Positions 18,695-28,640 are shown, counted from the stretch's first letter. The stretch is 46,882 nucleotides of DNA from Thermodesulfobacterium hveragerdense DSM 12571 (GCF_000423845.1 NZ_AUIT01000013.1:1-46882); one strand, 5' to 3'. Notes: generated by a model not told the origin, from the sequence alone. Translations and numbers: made by a program.

Positions 18695-19285
18695 ATGAGT
18701 TATTATATCCCTATAGTGGTGGAGCAGACAGGGAGAGGAGAAAGAGCATATGATATTTATTCTCGTTTACTTAAAGAGAGGATTATTTTTTTAGGGACAG
18801 CTATAGACGAACAGGTAGCTAACTTAGTTATAGCTCAACTTCTTTTTTTAGAGGCAGAGGATCCTGATAAGGACATCATGCTTTACATCAATTCTCCTGG
18901 GGGGTTGGTTACCGCAGGGCTTGCGATATATGATACGATGCAGTATATCAAACCAGATGTGTGCACTATTTGTGTAGGTCAAGCTGCAAGCATGGCAGCT
19001 GTGCTTTTGGCAGCAGGAGCTAAAGGTAAACGTTATGCCCTTCCACATTCAAGGATTATGCTTCATCAACCTATCGGGGCTTTTCAAGGACAGGCAACTG
19101 ATGTAGAAATACAGGCCAAAGAGATCCTTAGATTAAGGGAAATGCTTAACGAAATTTTAGCCCAGCATACCAGCCAACCTAAAGACAAAATCAAGCAAGA
19201 TACAGAAAGAGATTTTTATATGTCTCCGCAAGAAGCTCTTGAATATGGAGTAATAGACAATATTTTAAATAAAAGGACGGGGTAG
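18695..19285 (+). CDS. clpP: ATP-dependent Clp protease proteolytic subunit
   Basis: ClpP is a tetradecameric serine protease fed by ClpX. The catalytic triad is visible: Ser99 in [11 protein letters not shown], His124 in MLHQPIG and Asp173 in TERDFYMSP. The N-terminal [23 protein letters not shown] is typical, and there is little or no propeptide. It starts 2 nt after tig with GGAGAG inside the tig end and is followed 8 nt later by clpX, so both are likely co-translated. The 196-residue length is normal. Confidence 0.98.
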   Translation: MSYYIPIVVEQTGRGERAYDIYSRLLKERIIFLGTAIDEQVANLVIAQLLFLEAEDPDKDIMLYINSPGGLVTAGLAIYDTMQYIKPDVCTICVGQAASMAAVLLAAGAKGKRYALPHSRIMLHQPIGAFQGQATDVEIQAKEILRLREMLNEILAQHTSQPKDKIKQDTERDFYMSPQEALEYGVIDNILNKRTG

Positions 19286-19293
19286 GTATAGTT

Positions 19294-20547
19294 ATGGGGT
19301 CAAAAGACCAGGAACTAAGGTGTTCTTTTTGTGGTAAACCACAGTCTGAAGTGCGTAAGTTGATTGCAGGGTCTTCAGCTTATATTTGTAATGAATGTGT
19401 AGAACTTTGTAATGAAATTTTAGAAGAGGAATACGAGCGGATCAACCTTAAAGAAGACAGCACACTTCCCAAACCTTCTGAAATTAAGGCTTATTTAGAC
19501 CAGTATGTAGTAGGACAAGAGAGGGCAAAAAAAATCCTTTCGGTAGCTGTCTATAACCATTATAAAAGAATAGAATATGAGAAAAACTTTAAACATAAAT
19601 TCAAAGATGTAGAAATCCAGAAAACCAACATTTTTTTGATAGGGCCTACTGGTTCTGGTAAAACCCTTATGGCTCAAACATTGGCTAAGTTCTTGAGAGT
19701 ACCTTTTACGATAGCCGATGCTACTCCTTTGACTGAAGCGGGTTATGTAGGAGAGGATGTGGAGAATATTCTACTTTATCTTTTACAAGCAGCTAACTAT
19801 GACCTTGAGTTGGCTCAAAGAGGAATTGTTTACATAGACGAGATAGACAAGATTGCTAAAAAAAGCGAGGGACCTTCTATTACCAGAGATGTTTCTGGAG
19901 AAGGAGTTCAACAAGCTTTGCTTAAGATTTTAGAGGGTACCTTGGCTAACATCCCACCTAAGGGCGGTAGAAAGCATCCTCAACAAGAATACATCAGAAT
20001 GGACACCACGAACATTCTTTTTATCTGTGGTGGGGCTTTTGTAGGTTTAGAAGACATCATCAAAAAAAGGATAGGTAAAGGTTCTATAGGTTTTGGGGCA
20101 GAGGTAAAAAGTGTTAAAGATTTAACTTTAGGAGAGATACTTTCTCAAGTTCAGCCAGAAGACCTTATCAAGTTTGGTTTTATACCTGAGTTTGTAGGTA
20201 GGATCCCGGTAATTGCTACTTTGGATGAGCTTTCTGTGGATGATTTGGTTAAAATCTTAGTAGAGCCTAAAAATTCAATTGTTAAACAATATCAAAAACT
20301 TTTTGAGATAGAAGGAGTTGAACTTAAGTTTACTGAGGGTGCCTTGAGGTTGGTAGCAGAGGAGGCATATAAAAGGAAAACTGGGGCCAGAGGGCTTAGG
20401 GCTATCATAGAAGAGGTGATGATAGACGTAATGTATGAACTCCCCTCCTTAGGAGATGTAAAAGAATGTGTGGTTACCGAAGAGGTGGTCTTGAAAAAGG
20501 AAAGACCCATCTTAATTTTTAATAGAAAAAAGATAAAGGAGGGGTAG
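19294..20547 (+). CDS. clpX: Clp protease ATP-binding subunit ClpX
   Basis: ClpX is an AAA+ unfoldase that delivers substrates to ClpP. The N-terminal zinc domain has [11 protein letters not shown] and CNECVELC (four Cys within residues 10-40). The AAA+ module has Walker A GPTGSGKT, Walker [15 protein letters not shown], and the ClpP-docking loop with the IGF tripeptide ([11 protein letters not shown]). The sensor 2 region [13 protein letters not shown] is intact. Length is 417. The ATG follows GGGGTAGG. Confidence 0.98.
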   Translation: MGSKDQELRCSFCGKPQSEVRKLIAGSSAYICNECVELCNEILEEEYERINLKEDSTLPKPSEIKAYLDQYVVGQERAKKILSVAVYNHYKRIEYEKNFKHKFKDVEIQKTNIFLIGPTGSGKTLMAQTLAKFLRVPFTIADATPLTEAGYVGEDVENILLYLLQAANYDLELAQRGIVYIDEIDKIAKKSEGPSITRDVSGEGVQQALLKILEGTLANIPPKGGRKHPQQEYIRMDTTNILFICGGAFVGLEDIIKKRIGKGSIGFGAEVKSVKDLTLGEILSQVQPEDLIKFGFIPEFVGRIPVIATLDELSVDDLVKILVEPKNSIVKQYQKLFEIEGVELKFTEGALRLVAEEAYKRKTGARGLRAIIEEVMIDVMYELPSLGDVKECVVTEEVVLKKERPILIFNRKKIKEG

Positions 20548-20555
20548 GTAACCTT

Positions 20556-22976
20556 ATGGAAACTCAATTAAAAACTTTGCCTTTACTCCCATTAAGGGAG
20601 ATAGTAGTTTTTCCTAATACAGTAGTGCCTCTTTTTATTGGGAGGGCTAAAAGTATACTTGCCATAGAAAAAGCTTATTCAGGTGATAAAGTTATCTTTC
20701 TTTCTGCTCAGAAAGACGCTAAAATAGACAATCCTACAGAAGAGGAAATCTATAAGGTAGGAACCATCTGCCGTATTTTACAGCTTCTTAAACTACCTGA
20801 TGGTACTTTAAAGATCTTGGTAGAAGGTCTTAGTAGAGGAAGGATTGTAAGGTTTCTTGAGAATTTAGACTTTTTTATGGTTGAGGTTGAACCTAAGACT
20901 GAAGTGTTAGAGAATGACGTAGAAAGTTTAGCTCTTTTGAAGCTTTGTAAAGAGTCCTTAGAAGAATATTCCAACTATAACAAGAAGCTTAATTTAGATG
21001 CAGTTTCTAATCTTTTGGAAATCGAAGATATAGCAGAGTTTAGCGACCGTTTAGCCGCTATTTTAAACCTTAAATTAGAACAAAAACAAAAGCTTCTTGA
21101 GACGATCAGCGTAAAAAAACGTTTAGAAATTTTGCTTAACCATCTAAGAGGTGAGATAGAGGTCATAAAAACTGAGGCTCGTATCAGAGAAAGAGTTAAG
21201 AAACAGATGGAAAAGACTCAGAGAGACTATTATCTCCAGGAACAGATGAAAGCCATCCAGAAAGAACTTGGTGAACGGGAAGACGGAAGAAAAGACCTGG
21301 CAGATTTAGAGAAGCGTATCAAAAAGAAAAAATTACCTAAGGAAGTAGCCGCGATAGTAAGGAAAGAGTTTAGCAAACTTTCTATGATGTCTCCGATGTC
21401 TGCAGAGGCTACGGTAGTCAGAAACTATATAGATTGGTTGTTAAGCCTTCCTTGGTACGAAAAAACCAAGGACAACATAGACTTAGAAAAGGTAGAATTT
21501 TTACTTAATAAAAACCATTATGGATTAGAAAAACCTAAACAGAGGATTATAGAGCACCTTGCGGTGCAAAAGCTTACCAAATCTATCAAAGGACCTATTC
21601 TTTGTTTTGTCGGACCTCCTGGAGTGGGAAAGACCTCTTTAGCTAAGTCTATAGCTGAGGCGATAGGAAGAAGGTTTGTAAGGTTATCCTTGGGTGGCGT
21701 AAGGGATGAAGCAGAGATTAGAGGGCATAGAAGAACTTATGTAGGAGCTTTACCTGGTAAGATCATTCAGGGTATGAGAAAGGCAGGTACCATCAATCCA
21801 CTCTTTTGTTTAGATGAGGTAGACAAGATAGGTATGGACTTTAGAGGTGATCCAGCGGCTGCTTTGTTAGAGGTTTTAGACCCAGAACAAAATTTTGCCT
21901 TCCAGGACCATTATTTAGAAGTACCCTATGACCTTTCTAAGGTACTTTTTATTACTACAGCTAACTCTCTTTATACCATTCCTGCACCTCTTCTTGACAG
22001 GATGGAAATTATCGAACTTCCTGGTTATACTGAAGAAGAAAAATTAGAGATAGCCAAAAACTATCTTCTCCCAAGACAACTTTCTGCTCATGGATTAAAA
22101 CCTGAGATGGTACCTATTACTGAAAAAGCTTTACTCGAGATAATTAGAAGGTATACTAGAGAGGCTGGGGTAAGAAATTTAGAAAGAGAAATTGCTAACA
22201 TCTGTAGAAAAATAGCCAGAGATGTGGCTAAAAATTCTGAGGAGTTTAAACCTATAAAGATAGGGGTTTCTAAATTAGAAAAGTTTTTAGGTGTACCTAA
22301 GTACAGGTATGGGATCGCTGAAGAGAAACCTCAAGTAGGGATCGCTACAGGTCTTGCCTGGACTGAAACCGGAGGGGCTTTGCTTCAAATAGAAGCGGTT
22401 ATCATGCCAGGTAAGGGTAACCTTCAGATAACCGGAAAACTTGGTGAGGTCATGCAAGAGTCAGTACAAGCAGCCATGAGTTATGTAAGGTCAAGAGCTC
22501 TTCAGCTTGGACTACCTTTAGATTTTTATAGAAAGATAGATATTCATGTGCATGTACCTGAAGGAGCTATCCCCAAAGATGGGCCAAGTGCAGGTATTAC
22601 CATCGCAACCGCAATAGTTTCAGCCCTTTTAAAAATACCGGTGAAAAATACCGTAGCGATGACCGGTGAGATTACTTTAAGGGGTAGGGTCCTTCCTATA
22701 GGAGGACTCAAGGAAAAATTGCTTGCAGCCATAAGAGGTGGGATTAAGACAGTACTTATTCCTAAAGAAAACGAAAAGGATTTAAAGGAGATAAACCACA
22801 AGATACTGAAAGATTTAGAGGTTATCTTGGTGGACAATGTCGATGAGGTCTTAAAGCTTGCGTTAGACCTTCAAGATATTTCGAAACTATTCAAAGAAGC
22901 TCCAACCTTAGATGTATGGGAATTGGTAGACCTACAGCAAAAACTTGCAGAAAAAACCATAGCTTTAGAACATTAA
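20556..22976 (+). CDS. lon: ATP-dependent Lon protease (LonA)
   Basis: Lon degrades damaged and regulatory proteins as a soluble hexamer. The 806-residue product has the N-terminal substrate-binding domain ([23 protein letters not shown]), a coiled region around residues 200-260, the AAA+ module (Walker [14 protein letters not shown]; Walker [12 protein letters not shown]), and the protease domain with the catalytic dyad Ser678 (KDGPSAGIT) and Lys721 ([10 protein letters not shown]). No transmembrane segment is present, so it is LonA rather than archaeal LonB. It starts 8 nt after clpX and ends the block before a strong terminator. Confidence 0.98.
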   Translation: METQLKTLPLLPLREIVVFPNTVVPLFIGRAKSILAIEKAYSGDKVIFLSAQKDAKIDNPTEEEIYKVGTICRILQLLKLPDGTLKILVEGLSRGRIVRFLENLDFFMVEVEPKTEVLENDVESLALLKLCKESLEEYSNYNKKLNLDAVSNLLEIEDIAEFSDRLAAILNLKLEQKQKLLETISVKKRLEILLNHLRGEIEVIKTEARIRERVKKQMEKTQRDYYLQEQMKAIQKELGEREDGRKDLADLEKRIKKKKLPKEVAAIVRKEFSKLSMMSPMSAEATVVRNYIDWLLSLPWYEKTKDNIDLEKVEFLLNKNHYGLEKPKQRIIEHLAVQKLTKSIKGPILCFVGPPGVGKTSLAKSIAEAIGRRFVRLSLGGVRDEAEIRGHRRTYVGALPGKIIQGMRKAGTINPLFCLDEVDKIGMDFRGDPAAALLEVLDPEQNFAFQDHYLEVPYDLSKVLFITTANSLYTIPAPLLDRMEIIELPGYTEEEKLEIAKNYLLPRQLSAHGLKPEMVPITEKALLEIIRRYTREAGVRNLEREIANICRKIARDVAKNSEEFKPIKIGVSKLEKFLGVPKYRYGIAEEKPQVGIATGLAWTETGGALLQIEAVIMPGKGNLQITGKLGEVMQESVQAAMSYVRSRALQLGLPLDFYRKIDIHVHVPEGAIPKDGPSAGITIATAIVSALLKIPVKNTVAMTGEITLRGRVLPIGGLKEKLLAAIRGGIKTVLIPKENEKDLKEINHKILKDLEVILVDNVDEVLKLALDLQDISKLFKEAPTLDVWELVDLQQKLAEKTIALEH

Positions 22977-23004
22977 GTATAAGCATAGGTCTACTTATTT
23001 ATTA

Positions 23005-23047
23005 GGGTTTCTACCGGGGTTAATTCCTCGGTAGAACCCCCCTTTTA
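23005..23047 (+). terminator. Intrinsic terminator after lon
   Basis: The 5' arm GGGTT(T)CTACCGGGG and the 3' arm CCTCGGTAGAACCC form about 14 base pairs with one bulged T and a TTAATT loop (23005-23039), followed by CCCTTTTAT. It separates the proteostasis block from the CRISPR-Cas operon. Confidence 0.85.
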
Positions 23048-23254
23048 TCTCCAGAAATTATCATTCTTAGATTTGGGATTTTAATTTTTATAATTAGAAA
23101 ATCCATCGAAAATCAGCATTTAAATTCATTCTACCTCTGAAAATTTTCGTTTCTATACCTTGACTAAGGAAAAAAACATATAAAAATTATTTTTATAAAA
23201 CATACAAATAATTTTTTGTTAATAAACTTTAGTTTAGAGAAAAAAGGGACTACT
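23048..23254. other. AT-rich intergenic region upstream of the cas operon
   Basis: No convincing gene is present. A TTGACT at 23160-23165 could be a -35 box for the cas operon, but no good -10 lies at the right distance; AT-rich candidates such as TATAAA at 23179-23184 are too close. The promoter of the operon must lie here or within the terminator-flanking sequence. The composition drops sharply toward A and T compared with lon. Confidence 0.4.
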
Positions 23255-24046
23255 ATGAGGCTTCAATTTAGATTTAAAGTTAACAAACTTCCTATACTTT
23301 ATCGACACAGATTTATGGCTTTGATAAAAGAAGCTATATCCAATCAAGATCTTCGTTATAAGAAGATGCTTTATCCAGATAAAAAAGCTGGTTTTTCTAA
23401 AGTAGTAAAACCCTTTACTTTTGCAGTGGTTCTTCCAAAAAATAAAGAAATAAAAAAAGAAAAAATACAGATTGATGAATCAACCTCTATTAAAGATCTG
23501 GTCTTTTACTTTTCACCAGACTCCTATATATCTTTTTTTGTGAGTTCTTTTGATTTAGAGTTTATGATTAATCTTTATAATGGTCTGCTTGAGCTTGGTA
23601 GTTTTGATTTTGGAGGAGGTATTATTCTTCATCATCAAAAAACACATCTCATTAAAGAAAAGAAAATTAACTCTAATGAAGTAATATTTAAAACCTTATC
23701 ACCAATTTTGATTGAAAGTAAAGATGGTACTCCTTTACTTCCAGTTGATGGGCAACTGGATGATTTTAATCTGCATTTTAATGAAATCCATAAAAGAATT
23801 TTTAAAGATACAAGAGGCAAAGAACCTATGGAGGAGTTTTTTCTGGAACCAATATTAATAAAAAAATCAGTTGTCAAACACACGTTAAAAGGATTTAGAG
23901 AACAGACAGGGAAACCTTACATGATGCTTACGTGTTTTGATGGTTGTTTCAAATTAAAAGGAAATCCAGAGGATTTGCAGTTGCTATATCAAGCAGGAGT
24001 AGGCTTAAGGACAGGTCAGGGCTTTGGCATGGTAGAGGTGGTATAG
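23255..24046 (+). CDS. cas6: CRISPR-associated endoribonuclease Cas6
   Basis: Cas6 cuts the repeat in pre-crRNA to give mature guides. The product has two ferredoxin-like halves and ends in the glycine-rich loop GVGLRTGQGFGMVEVV that defines the family. An N-terminal LPILYRHRFMALIKEAI supplies a candidate catalytic His. The frame is open from a TTG at 23216, but the ATG at 23255 is preferred: AAAAAGGG stands just before it, and Cas6 proteins begin with a strand such as MRLQFRFKV. This gives 263 residues. It is the first gene of the cas operon, and its stop directly abuts the next ATG. Confidence 0.93.
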   Translation: MRLQFRFKVNKLPILYRHRFMALIKEAISNQDLRYKKMLYPDKKAGFSKVVKPFTFAVVLPKNKEIKKEKIQIDESTSIKDLVFYFSPDSYISFFVSSFDLEFMINLYNGLLELGSFDFGGGIILHHQKTHLIKEKKINSNEVIFKTLSPILIESKDGTPLLPVDGQLDDFNLHFNEIHKRIFKDTRGKEPMEEFFLEPILIKKSVVKHTLKGFREQTGKPYMMLTCFDGCFKLKGNPEDLQLLYQAGVGLRTGQGFGMVEVV

Positions 24047-24316
24047 ATGGATAGAAAAGAAAAAAATCTTAATAAAATAAAGCCTCTTTTCTGGGACTAT
24101 GAATGGGATTCTGTAAAGAAAAACTTAAACTCTCCATTTGTAATTGCAAGAGTTCTTGAAATGGGAAATCCCGAGCAGTTTAAAATTTTAGTTTCAGTAG
24201 TAGGTGATGACAAGATTATAAAATTTTTACAGGAAAGTGGTAAAAGACTACTTTCCAGAAAGTCATTGAATTTCTGGAGAATTTACTATGAGAAAAAAGC
24301 TAAAAGAAGAGCATAG
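24047..24316 (+). CDS. DUF6922-like putative antitoxin embedded in the cas operon
   Basis: This 89-residue protein contains LFWDYEWDSVKKNLNSPFVIARVLEMGNPEQFKIL and ends in FWRIYYEKKAKRRA, the pattern of small DUF6922 proteins that usually stand just upstream of AbiEii-type nucleotidyltransferase toxins. Such proteins are taken to be antitoxins; that is inference from genomic association. The ATG follows the cas6 stop with no gap, with AGAGGTGG inside cas6 as binding site, and its last 29 nt overlap the following toxin-like gene. It may be an inserted module kept for addiction, or a passenger. No catalytic residues are expected. Confidence 0.65.
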   Translation: MDRKEKNLNKIKPLFWDYEWDSVKKNLNSPFVIARVLEMGNPEQFKILVSVVGDDKIIKFLQESGKRLLSRKSLNFWRIYYEKKAKRRA

Positions 24317-24602
24317 GAAATCTGTCCAGAAGATCGAGGATTTCCTGAAGAAGGGTGATTTTTATCTTGCTGGTGGAACGGCAGTTTATTATTATCTGAA
24401 TCATAGAGAATCTCTTGATCTTGATTTCTTTACGAAGAGAAAAATTGACTTCAGAAATTGGAAGCCCATTTTTGAAAAATTTGAGATTATGGAATATACT
24501 GATTTTGAAGACGCCGATAAAGAAGGAGATTTGAAGATGATAAAAAAGATATCCTGGGATAAAATAAAGAAGTATTTTATAAAAAAGTTCGTAGAGGTGT
24601 AA
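24288..24602 (+). pseudogene. AbiEii-like nucleotidyltransferase toxin, shortened, probably internally deleted
   Basis: The N-terminal 65 residues carry the nucleotidyltransferase core FYLAGGTAVYYYLNHRESLDLDFF, with the Gly-Gly and the DxD metal motif expected of MNT/AbiEii toxins. The last 35 residues (EDADKEGDLKMIKKISWDKIKKYFIKKF) match the usual extreme C-terminus. Family members are about 190-220 residues long, so roughly 90 residues of the middle, including the third acidic residue region, seem to be missing, with the frame kept. At 104 residues it is probably inactive, although a minimal form cannot be excluded. It overlaps the antitoxin gene upstream and ends 3 nt before cas8. Confidence 0.6.
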
Positions 24603-24605
24603 GAT

Positions 24606-25814
24606 ATGCCAGATGGAAGCATAACACTATATCCTTCAAACTGGCTTTATAATGCAGGGGTGATTGGGTTTTTGAGAGTTATAGCAGAGGCACGTGGTGA
24701 ATCAGTTGTCGAAAATTGGATACAAGAAAATGGGACTGTTACAATTGATGTTGAGATTTTTAGAAATGCAATGGTTGGAGATAAAGAAATTCCAATCCCA
24801 AAATGTATGAAATACTTAGTTGAGTATCTTGTTAATGATGAAGATGTTAAAGAATGGCTTTATAAAAAAGATAAAAAGGGAATAACAAATAATGAAAAAT
24901 ACAAAGACATTGCTAATCAATTAGGAGATTTTGGCTATAAATTTATTCGGGCAGGTAATATGTTATTTGCCTCGAATATGCCATATCAAAATCTTGTTCA
25001 GTTAAGCGAGTGGAGTTCACTTGAATTTGCTAGGTTAGTAAGTAATTTGATTAAATATCCGAAAATAAAATCTAACATAACATGTGGTTTATGTAGCAAC
25101 AATAAAGTCTTAAATCCAAAGGTTGATAGTAAATTAGAGAATAGGTTATTCGTTTTCCAAGAACCACATATGAGATTACTAGGACCTTCAATAGGCAAGT
25201 TTCCCAATGCCTTCTGGAATTTCAATCACTCTATTTTAATATGTCCGCTTTGTGCTTATCTTATAATTCATCACCATGTTACTTTTGAGAGTGCAAGAAC
25301 ACAAAATGGTCAAATATTTATCAATGCTCCATCCTTCAAATTAATGTGGTATCTCAATAAATATGCCTCAGAGATTCTAAATAAAAGAAAGACTTATCAG
25401 CTCAAAGAGATATTAGGGATCAGTTTCATTGAGTTAGCACAGAAGGTTTTTACAACGCTCGGTGCATGGAGCATGATAAATATTGAGATGGTAATAAAAA
25501 ATAAAGATTCTATAGATTACTATTCTTTGCCTTATGAAGTTTCCAAGGTTATTTTAAATAAAGAAGTAGCTAGTTTAATCAGTCAGACAAATGAAGAATT
25601 TATTCTTGAGATTATATTAGATGGTAAATTTGATGAGTTGTTAACCCTTAATCAAAAAATTTTGCGTTATGCCATAACAAACTCCGGTGCATATGATGAT
25701 AAATATCTTTCAAAACTTAGAAATAAGGATGCCTACAGTCTGAAAAAACTTTCAACCATATTGCCTGAACTTTACGTAAAAATAGATAACATCTTAAAGA
25801 GAGGTGAACTATGA
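24606..25814 (+). CDS. cas8b: Type I-B Cascade large subunit Cas8 (Cst1, CXXC-CXXC family)
   Basis: The large subunit recognises the PAM and recruits Cas3. The 402-residue product has the two CxxC pairs that define the Cst1 group: CGLC at residues 160-163 and CPLC at 213-216, probably binding zinc. The first lines (ITLYPSNWLYNAGVIGFLRVIAE) also fit Cst1. It is on the short side for this subunit, and a separate helical gene overlaps its stop by 4 nt (ATGA), which suggests that the small-subunit part has become its own gene. The binding site is GAGGTGTAAG. Divergence of Cas8 proteins makes the exact subfamily less sure than the role. Confidence 0.85.
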   Translation: MPDGSITLYPSNWLYNAGVIGFLRVIAEARGESVVENWIQENGTVTIDVEIFRNAMVGDKEIPIPKCMKYLVEYLVNDEDVKEWLYKKDKKGITNNEKYKDIANQLGDFGYKFIRAGNMLFASNMPYQNLVQLSEWSSLEFARLVSNLIKYPKIKSNITCGLCSNNKVLNPKVDSKLENRLFVFQEPHMRLLGPSIGKFPNAFWNFNHSILICPLCAYLIIHHHVTFESARTQNGQIFINAPSFKLMWYLNKYASEILNKRKTYQLKEILGISFIELAQKVFTTLGAWSMINIEMVIKNKDSIDYYSLPYEVSKVILNKEVASLISQTNEEFILEIILDGKFDELLTLNQKILRYAITNSGAYDDKYLSKLRNKDAYSLKKLSTILPELYVKIDNILKRGEL

Positions 25815-26359
25815 GTATTTACGAAGAAATTTCTCGGAAATTAGATGAGTTAAACGAAAAGATAAAACCTGATAATGTTGATGAATGGTTAAATGATGTA
25901 AGAAGAACGGTAAACCTTTTTCTTGAAGGAGATAAAATATCTCAGTTTAGAAAAATGCTTGAATGTGTAGCAGATGAGTTGAAAGAAGATAAAAACAAAA
26001 CAGAACAACTTAGAAAACTTAAAGGGATCATAAATAATCTTGAAAAATCAGAGCCTGATTTCTTGATTGAGAGGATAAAAAAAGTGAGCTGGAAATACGC
26101 AAGTAAAGGTGATTTGAAAGAAGCAATCAACAAGAGTGCTCTTAGGCTTCTTGAACAAATCAGGCTTGGAAAAAGAGATGAAGTAATTGGTATATTAATG
26201 CGTATATTTACAACGAGAAATATTGAATTTCCCACAGAACTTTTAGAGGCACTTAAGCCGAAATATGATTTAAACCTTTTTAGAGCATTTATGTATGCTT
26301 TTTTAAGTGCTTTTACAACTGAAAAAAGTGAAACTAAAGAGGAGGTAGAAAATGAGTAA
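25811..26359 (+). CDS. Small helical protein between cas8 and cas7, candidate Cas11 small subunit
   Basis: I do not recognise this 182-residue protein by motif. It is charged and apparently all helical (EEISRKLDELNEKIKP; DELKEDKNKTEQLRKLKGIINNLEK), with a more hydrophobic C-terminal third (EVIGILMRIFTTRNIEFPTELLEALKPK; FRAFMYAFLSAF) that would suit an interface. It overlaps the cas8 stop by ATGA and its own stop overlaps cas7, the place where type I-A operons encode the small subunit Csa5. In most I-B systems the small subunit is instead made from an internal start within cas8. The Cas11 role is inferred from position, size and helicity only. Confidence 0.65.
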   Translation: MSIYEEISRKLDELNEKIKPDNVDEWLNDVRRTVNLFLEGDKISQFRKMLECVADELKEDKNKTEQLRKLKGIINNLEKSEPDFLIERIKKVSWKYASKGDLKEAINKSALRLLEQIRLGKRDEVIGILMRIFTTRNIEFPTELLEALKPKYDLNLFRAFMYAFLSAFTTEKSETKEEVENE

Positions 26360-27842
26360 AGAAAATCTCAAAATTAGAGATGATTTGAAGGGTATAACTT
26401 TTACCATTATATTTGAGGCTGATGCACTAAATAGAGATGAAAAAATCGGAGGAAACATCCCATCCATAAAGAAACTTACAAGATTTGGTAATAAAACTTA
26501 CAGTTATTTATCGCGAGTTGCGATGAGACATTATCTGTTTGAGACCCTTAGCAAGAATTATCCTAATGAATGGAAACCAGCAAATTGTATTGAATCTGGC
26601 ACAGGAGAGAAAAAGGTTGTTCAATTTGACTTGCAGACTCAGAATATTTTGACACATGCTGAACTTGATGCATTTGGTTATATGTTCACAATAAGTGGTC
26701 AGACGAGTATTACAAGGAAAGCACCTGTTGGTATCACAAAAGCAGTGGCATTAGAGACATGGGAAGGTGATATGCAATTTAATGCAAACCACGACCTTGC
26801 CAATAGGTGTAGAGCTAATCCTAATCCTGTTAACAAAGAAGAACATAAGTCTTTTTTTAAAGTGTCTTTTACCATAGATGTTGAAAAACTTGGATATGAT
26901 GAATGGTGGATTAAAGATTATAATTATGATGACACAAGTAAAAAACTAACATTGTTTTTATCTGAAAGAGGAACGGATGTAATTTTAAAGAATGTTAAGA
27001 AAGGAGAGGAAGAATTTCAATACTTTATTGATAATAAAGAAATAAGAATTGATGGACTAACATGTTATGTAGATAAAGAACTAATGGAAGAGAAGACAAA
27101 AAAGGATAAGAAAACTAAAGATGAGAAAAAATATATCACATTTAAAAGTAATTTATTGGAAAAAAAGAAAGAAGAACATATAACAGAAGAGTCTTCTGGA
27201 AATAAGGACAATTCAAAAGGCTCCAAAAATAAAGGCAAGTCAAAAACTTTTGAAATATATGAAGGGGACTATTCATTTGATGATGAACAAAATCTTTATC
27301 AATTTACTATAGGAAAATATTTTTATGATGAACAGAAAAACACTCTGATGCTATCAATGGTATTATTAGCACATACTATAGATGCTGAAAAAGAGCAAGG
27401 TGAAAAATATAAGATAATTAAAGATAATTTAAAGATTGGCCAGATAGAAATTAAAAATGAAGGGCAAAATAAAAAAGCCATTTTTCAATTGGAGGACCGA
27501 GAAAAACAAAAAAGACTTTATCAGATTCTTGAAGTTTTGCGAAATGGACTTATCTACCACAGTAGCGGAGAAAATTATGGGATAGTTCCACAGTTTATTA
27601 TTGCTGCTGGGCTTAAATTACCCATCCCAATATTTCACTCTTTTGTTGAACTTAACAGTTTTGATCGTTCTATTTTAGAGAATGCATACATACTTAAACA
27701 TGAAAAAAGTGATGCAAATCAAAATAAAAAGCTTATTTTTGCATATAAATCTGAAAAATTTAGAAATTTAGATGTCTCTGATGCCTGTGGTGATTGGTAT
27801 GAATTTCTAATGAGTTTAGGTCTTGGATGTGGAGAAAAATAA
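26352..27842 (+). CDS. cas7: Cascade backbone Cas7 (Cst2/DevR family) with a large insertion
   Basis: Cas7 subunits polymerise along the crRNA. The N-terminal part (GITFTIIFEADALNRDEKIGG; THAELDAFGYMF; RKAPVGITKAVAL) and the C-terminal part (LYQILEVLRNGLIYHSSGENYGIVPQFIIAAGLKLP) are typical of Cst2. Between about residues 180 and 390 there is a long insertion, largely Lys/Glu/Asp/Asn-rich with an apparently disordered centre (KKKEEHITEESSGNKDNSKG). The total of 496 residues compares with about 300 for the family. It overlaps the preceding gene by 8 nt and the cas5 start by one base (TAATG). Confidence 0.88.
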   Translation: MSKENLKIRDDLKGITFTIIFEADALNRDEKIGGNIPSIKKLTRFGNKTYSYLSRVAMRHYLFETLSKNYPNEWKPANCIESGTGEKKVVQFDLQTQNILTHAELDAFGYMFTISGQTSITRKAPVGITKAVALETWEGDMQFNANHDLANRCRANPNPVNKEEHKSFFKVSFTIDVEKLGYDEWWIKDYNYDDTSKKLTLFLSERGTDVILKNVKKGEEEFQYFIDNKEIRIDGLTCYVDKELMEEKTKKDKKTKDEKKYITFKSNLLEKKKEEHITEESSGNKDNSKGSKNKGKSKTFEIYEGDYSFDDEQNLYQFTIGKYFYDEQKNTLMLSMVLLAHTIDAEKEQGEKYKIIKDNLKIGQIEIKNEGQNKKAIFQLEDREKQKRLYQILEVLRNGLIYHSSGENYGIVPQFIIAAGLKLPIPIFHSFVELNSFDRSILENAYILKHEKSDANQNKKLIFAYKSEKFRNLDVSDACGDWYEFLMSLGLGCGEK

Positions 27843-28639
27843 TGGCACAGCAGGTTCTCAGAATTAAAATCTATCAGTCAGATGCCCATTATAGAATTCC
27901 TTTTAGTTATCAAAGAAGGTTTACCTATCCTATTCCGCCTCATTCTACTGTAAAAGGTTTGATATGTAATGTGATGGGAATTAAATCTAGTGAAGATGAA
28001 AAGTTTATAAATCTAAAACAAGGTTTGTCTCTTGCTATTTATGGAACTTATGAAAGTCTGGTGAAAGAATATTTATGGTTCAGAAATTTAGAAAAAGATA
28101 GTCATATTAGCAAATTCAAATCTGTAAAAAACCGAACAGTTGATAATATACCTAATCATCCTGGCGGACAAATGCCTGTAACTGTTGATGTTCTTCATAA
28201 TGTTGACTTGATTGTTTATGTTTATCATCCTGAATTAATGGAAGAGATTAGGCAAGCTTTTGAAAATCCATCAGCTCGACTTTCAATACTTCATCTTGGT
28301 AGAGCTGAAGATTGGATTGTTATTAAAGAAATTAAACTGATTGATATTATTAAGGATAATGTAAGTCAGCTTTCTTTCTTTGCCTGGATCCCCTCACCAG
28401 CTGACATTGATGATGAATTAATTCCAGACAAAGAAAATTATGAAAAATTTTACACACAGGTAAACGGAAATTTATTTAGACTGCCAATATTTTATGAAAT
28501 TACGAACTCTAATCAAAGAATATTCAACAGATATATTGAAGCCAAACTTTTTGAAAAGGGTGGATTTAGAAAACAAAGTTTTTATATGGACAGTGAATTG
28601 AAAATACCTTTATTTTTTGCAAAATTGAGGGCAGATTAA
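27842..28639 (+). CDS. cas5: Cascade subunit Cas5 (I-B type)
   Basis: Cas5 caps the 5' handle of the crRNA in Cascade. The product begins AQQVLRIKIYQSDAHYRIPFSYQRRFTYPIPPHSTVKGLICNVMG, the RAMP-like N-terminus with the proline-rich PPHSTVKGL segment found in Cas5 proteins. The frame is open from ATG 27827, but ATG 27842 is preferred: GGAG at 27831-27834 is then correctly placed and the start overlaps the cas7 stop by one base. This gives 265 residues. Cas3 starts 2 nt after the stop. Confidence 0.88.
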   Translation: MAQQVLRIKIYQSDAHYRIPFSYQRRFTYPIPPHSTVKGLICNVMGIKSSEDEKFINLKQGLSLAIYGTYESLVKEYLWFRNLEKDSHISKFKSVKNRTVDNIPNHPGGQMPVTVDVLHNVDLIVYVYHPELMEEIRQAFENPSARLSILHLGRAEDWIVIKEIKLIDIIKDNVSQLSFFAWIPSPADIDDELIPDKENYEKFYTQVNGNLFRLPIFYEITNSNQRIFNRYIEAKLFEKGGFRKQSFYMDSELKIPLFFAKLRAD

Positions 28640-28640
28640 T

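Noticed and set aside
23216-23254. Upstream TTG start for cas6
   Set aside because: It would add 13 residues before the typical Cas6 first strand, and the ATG at 23255 has the better binding site.
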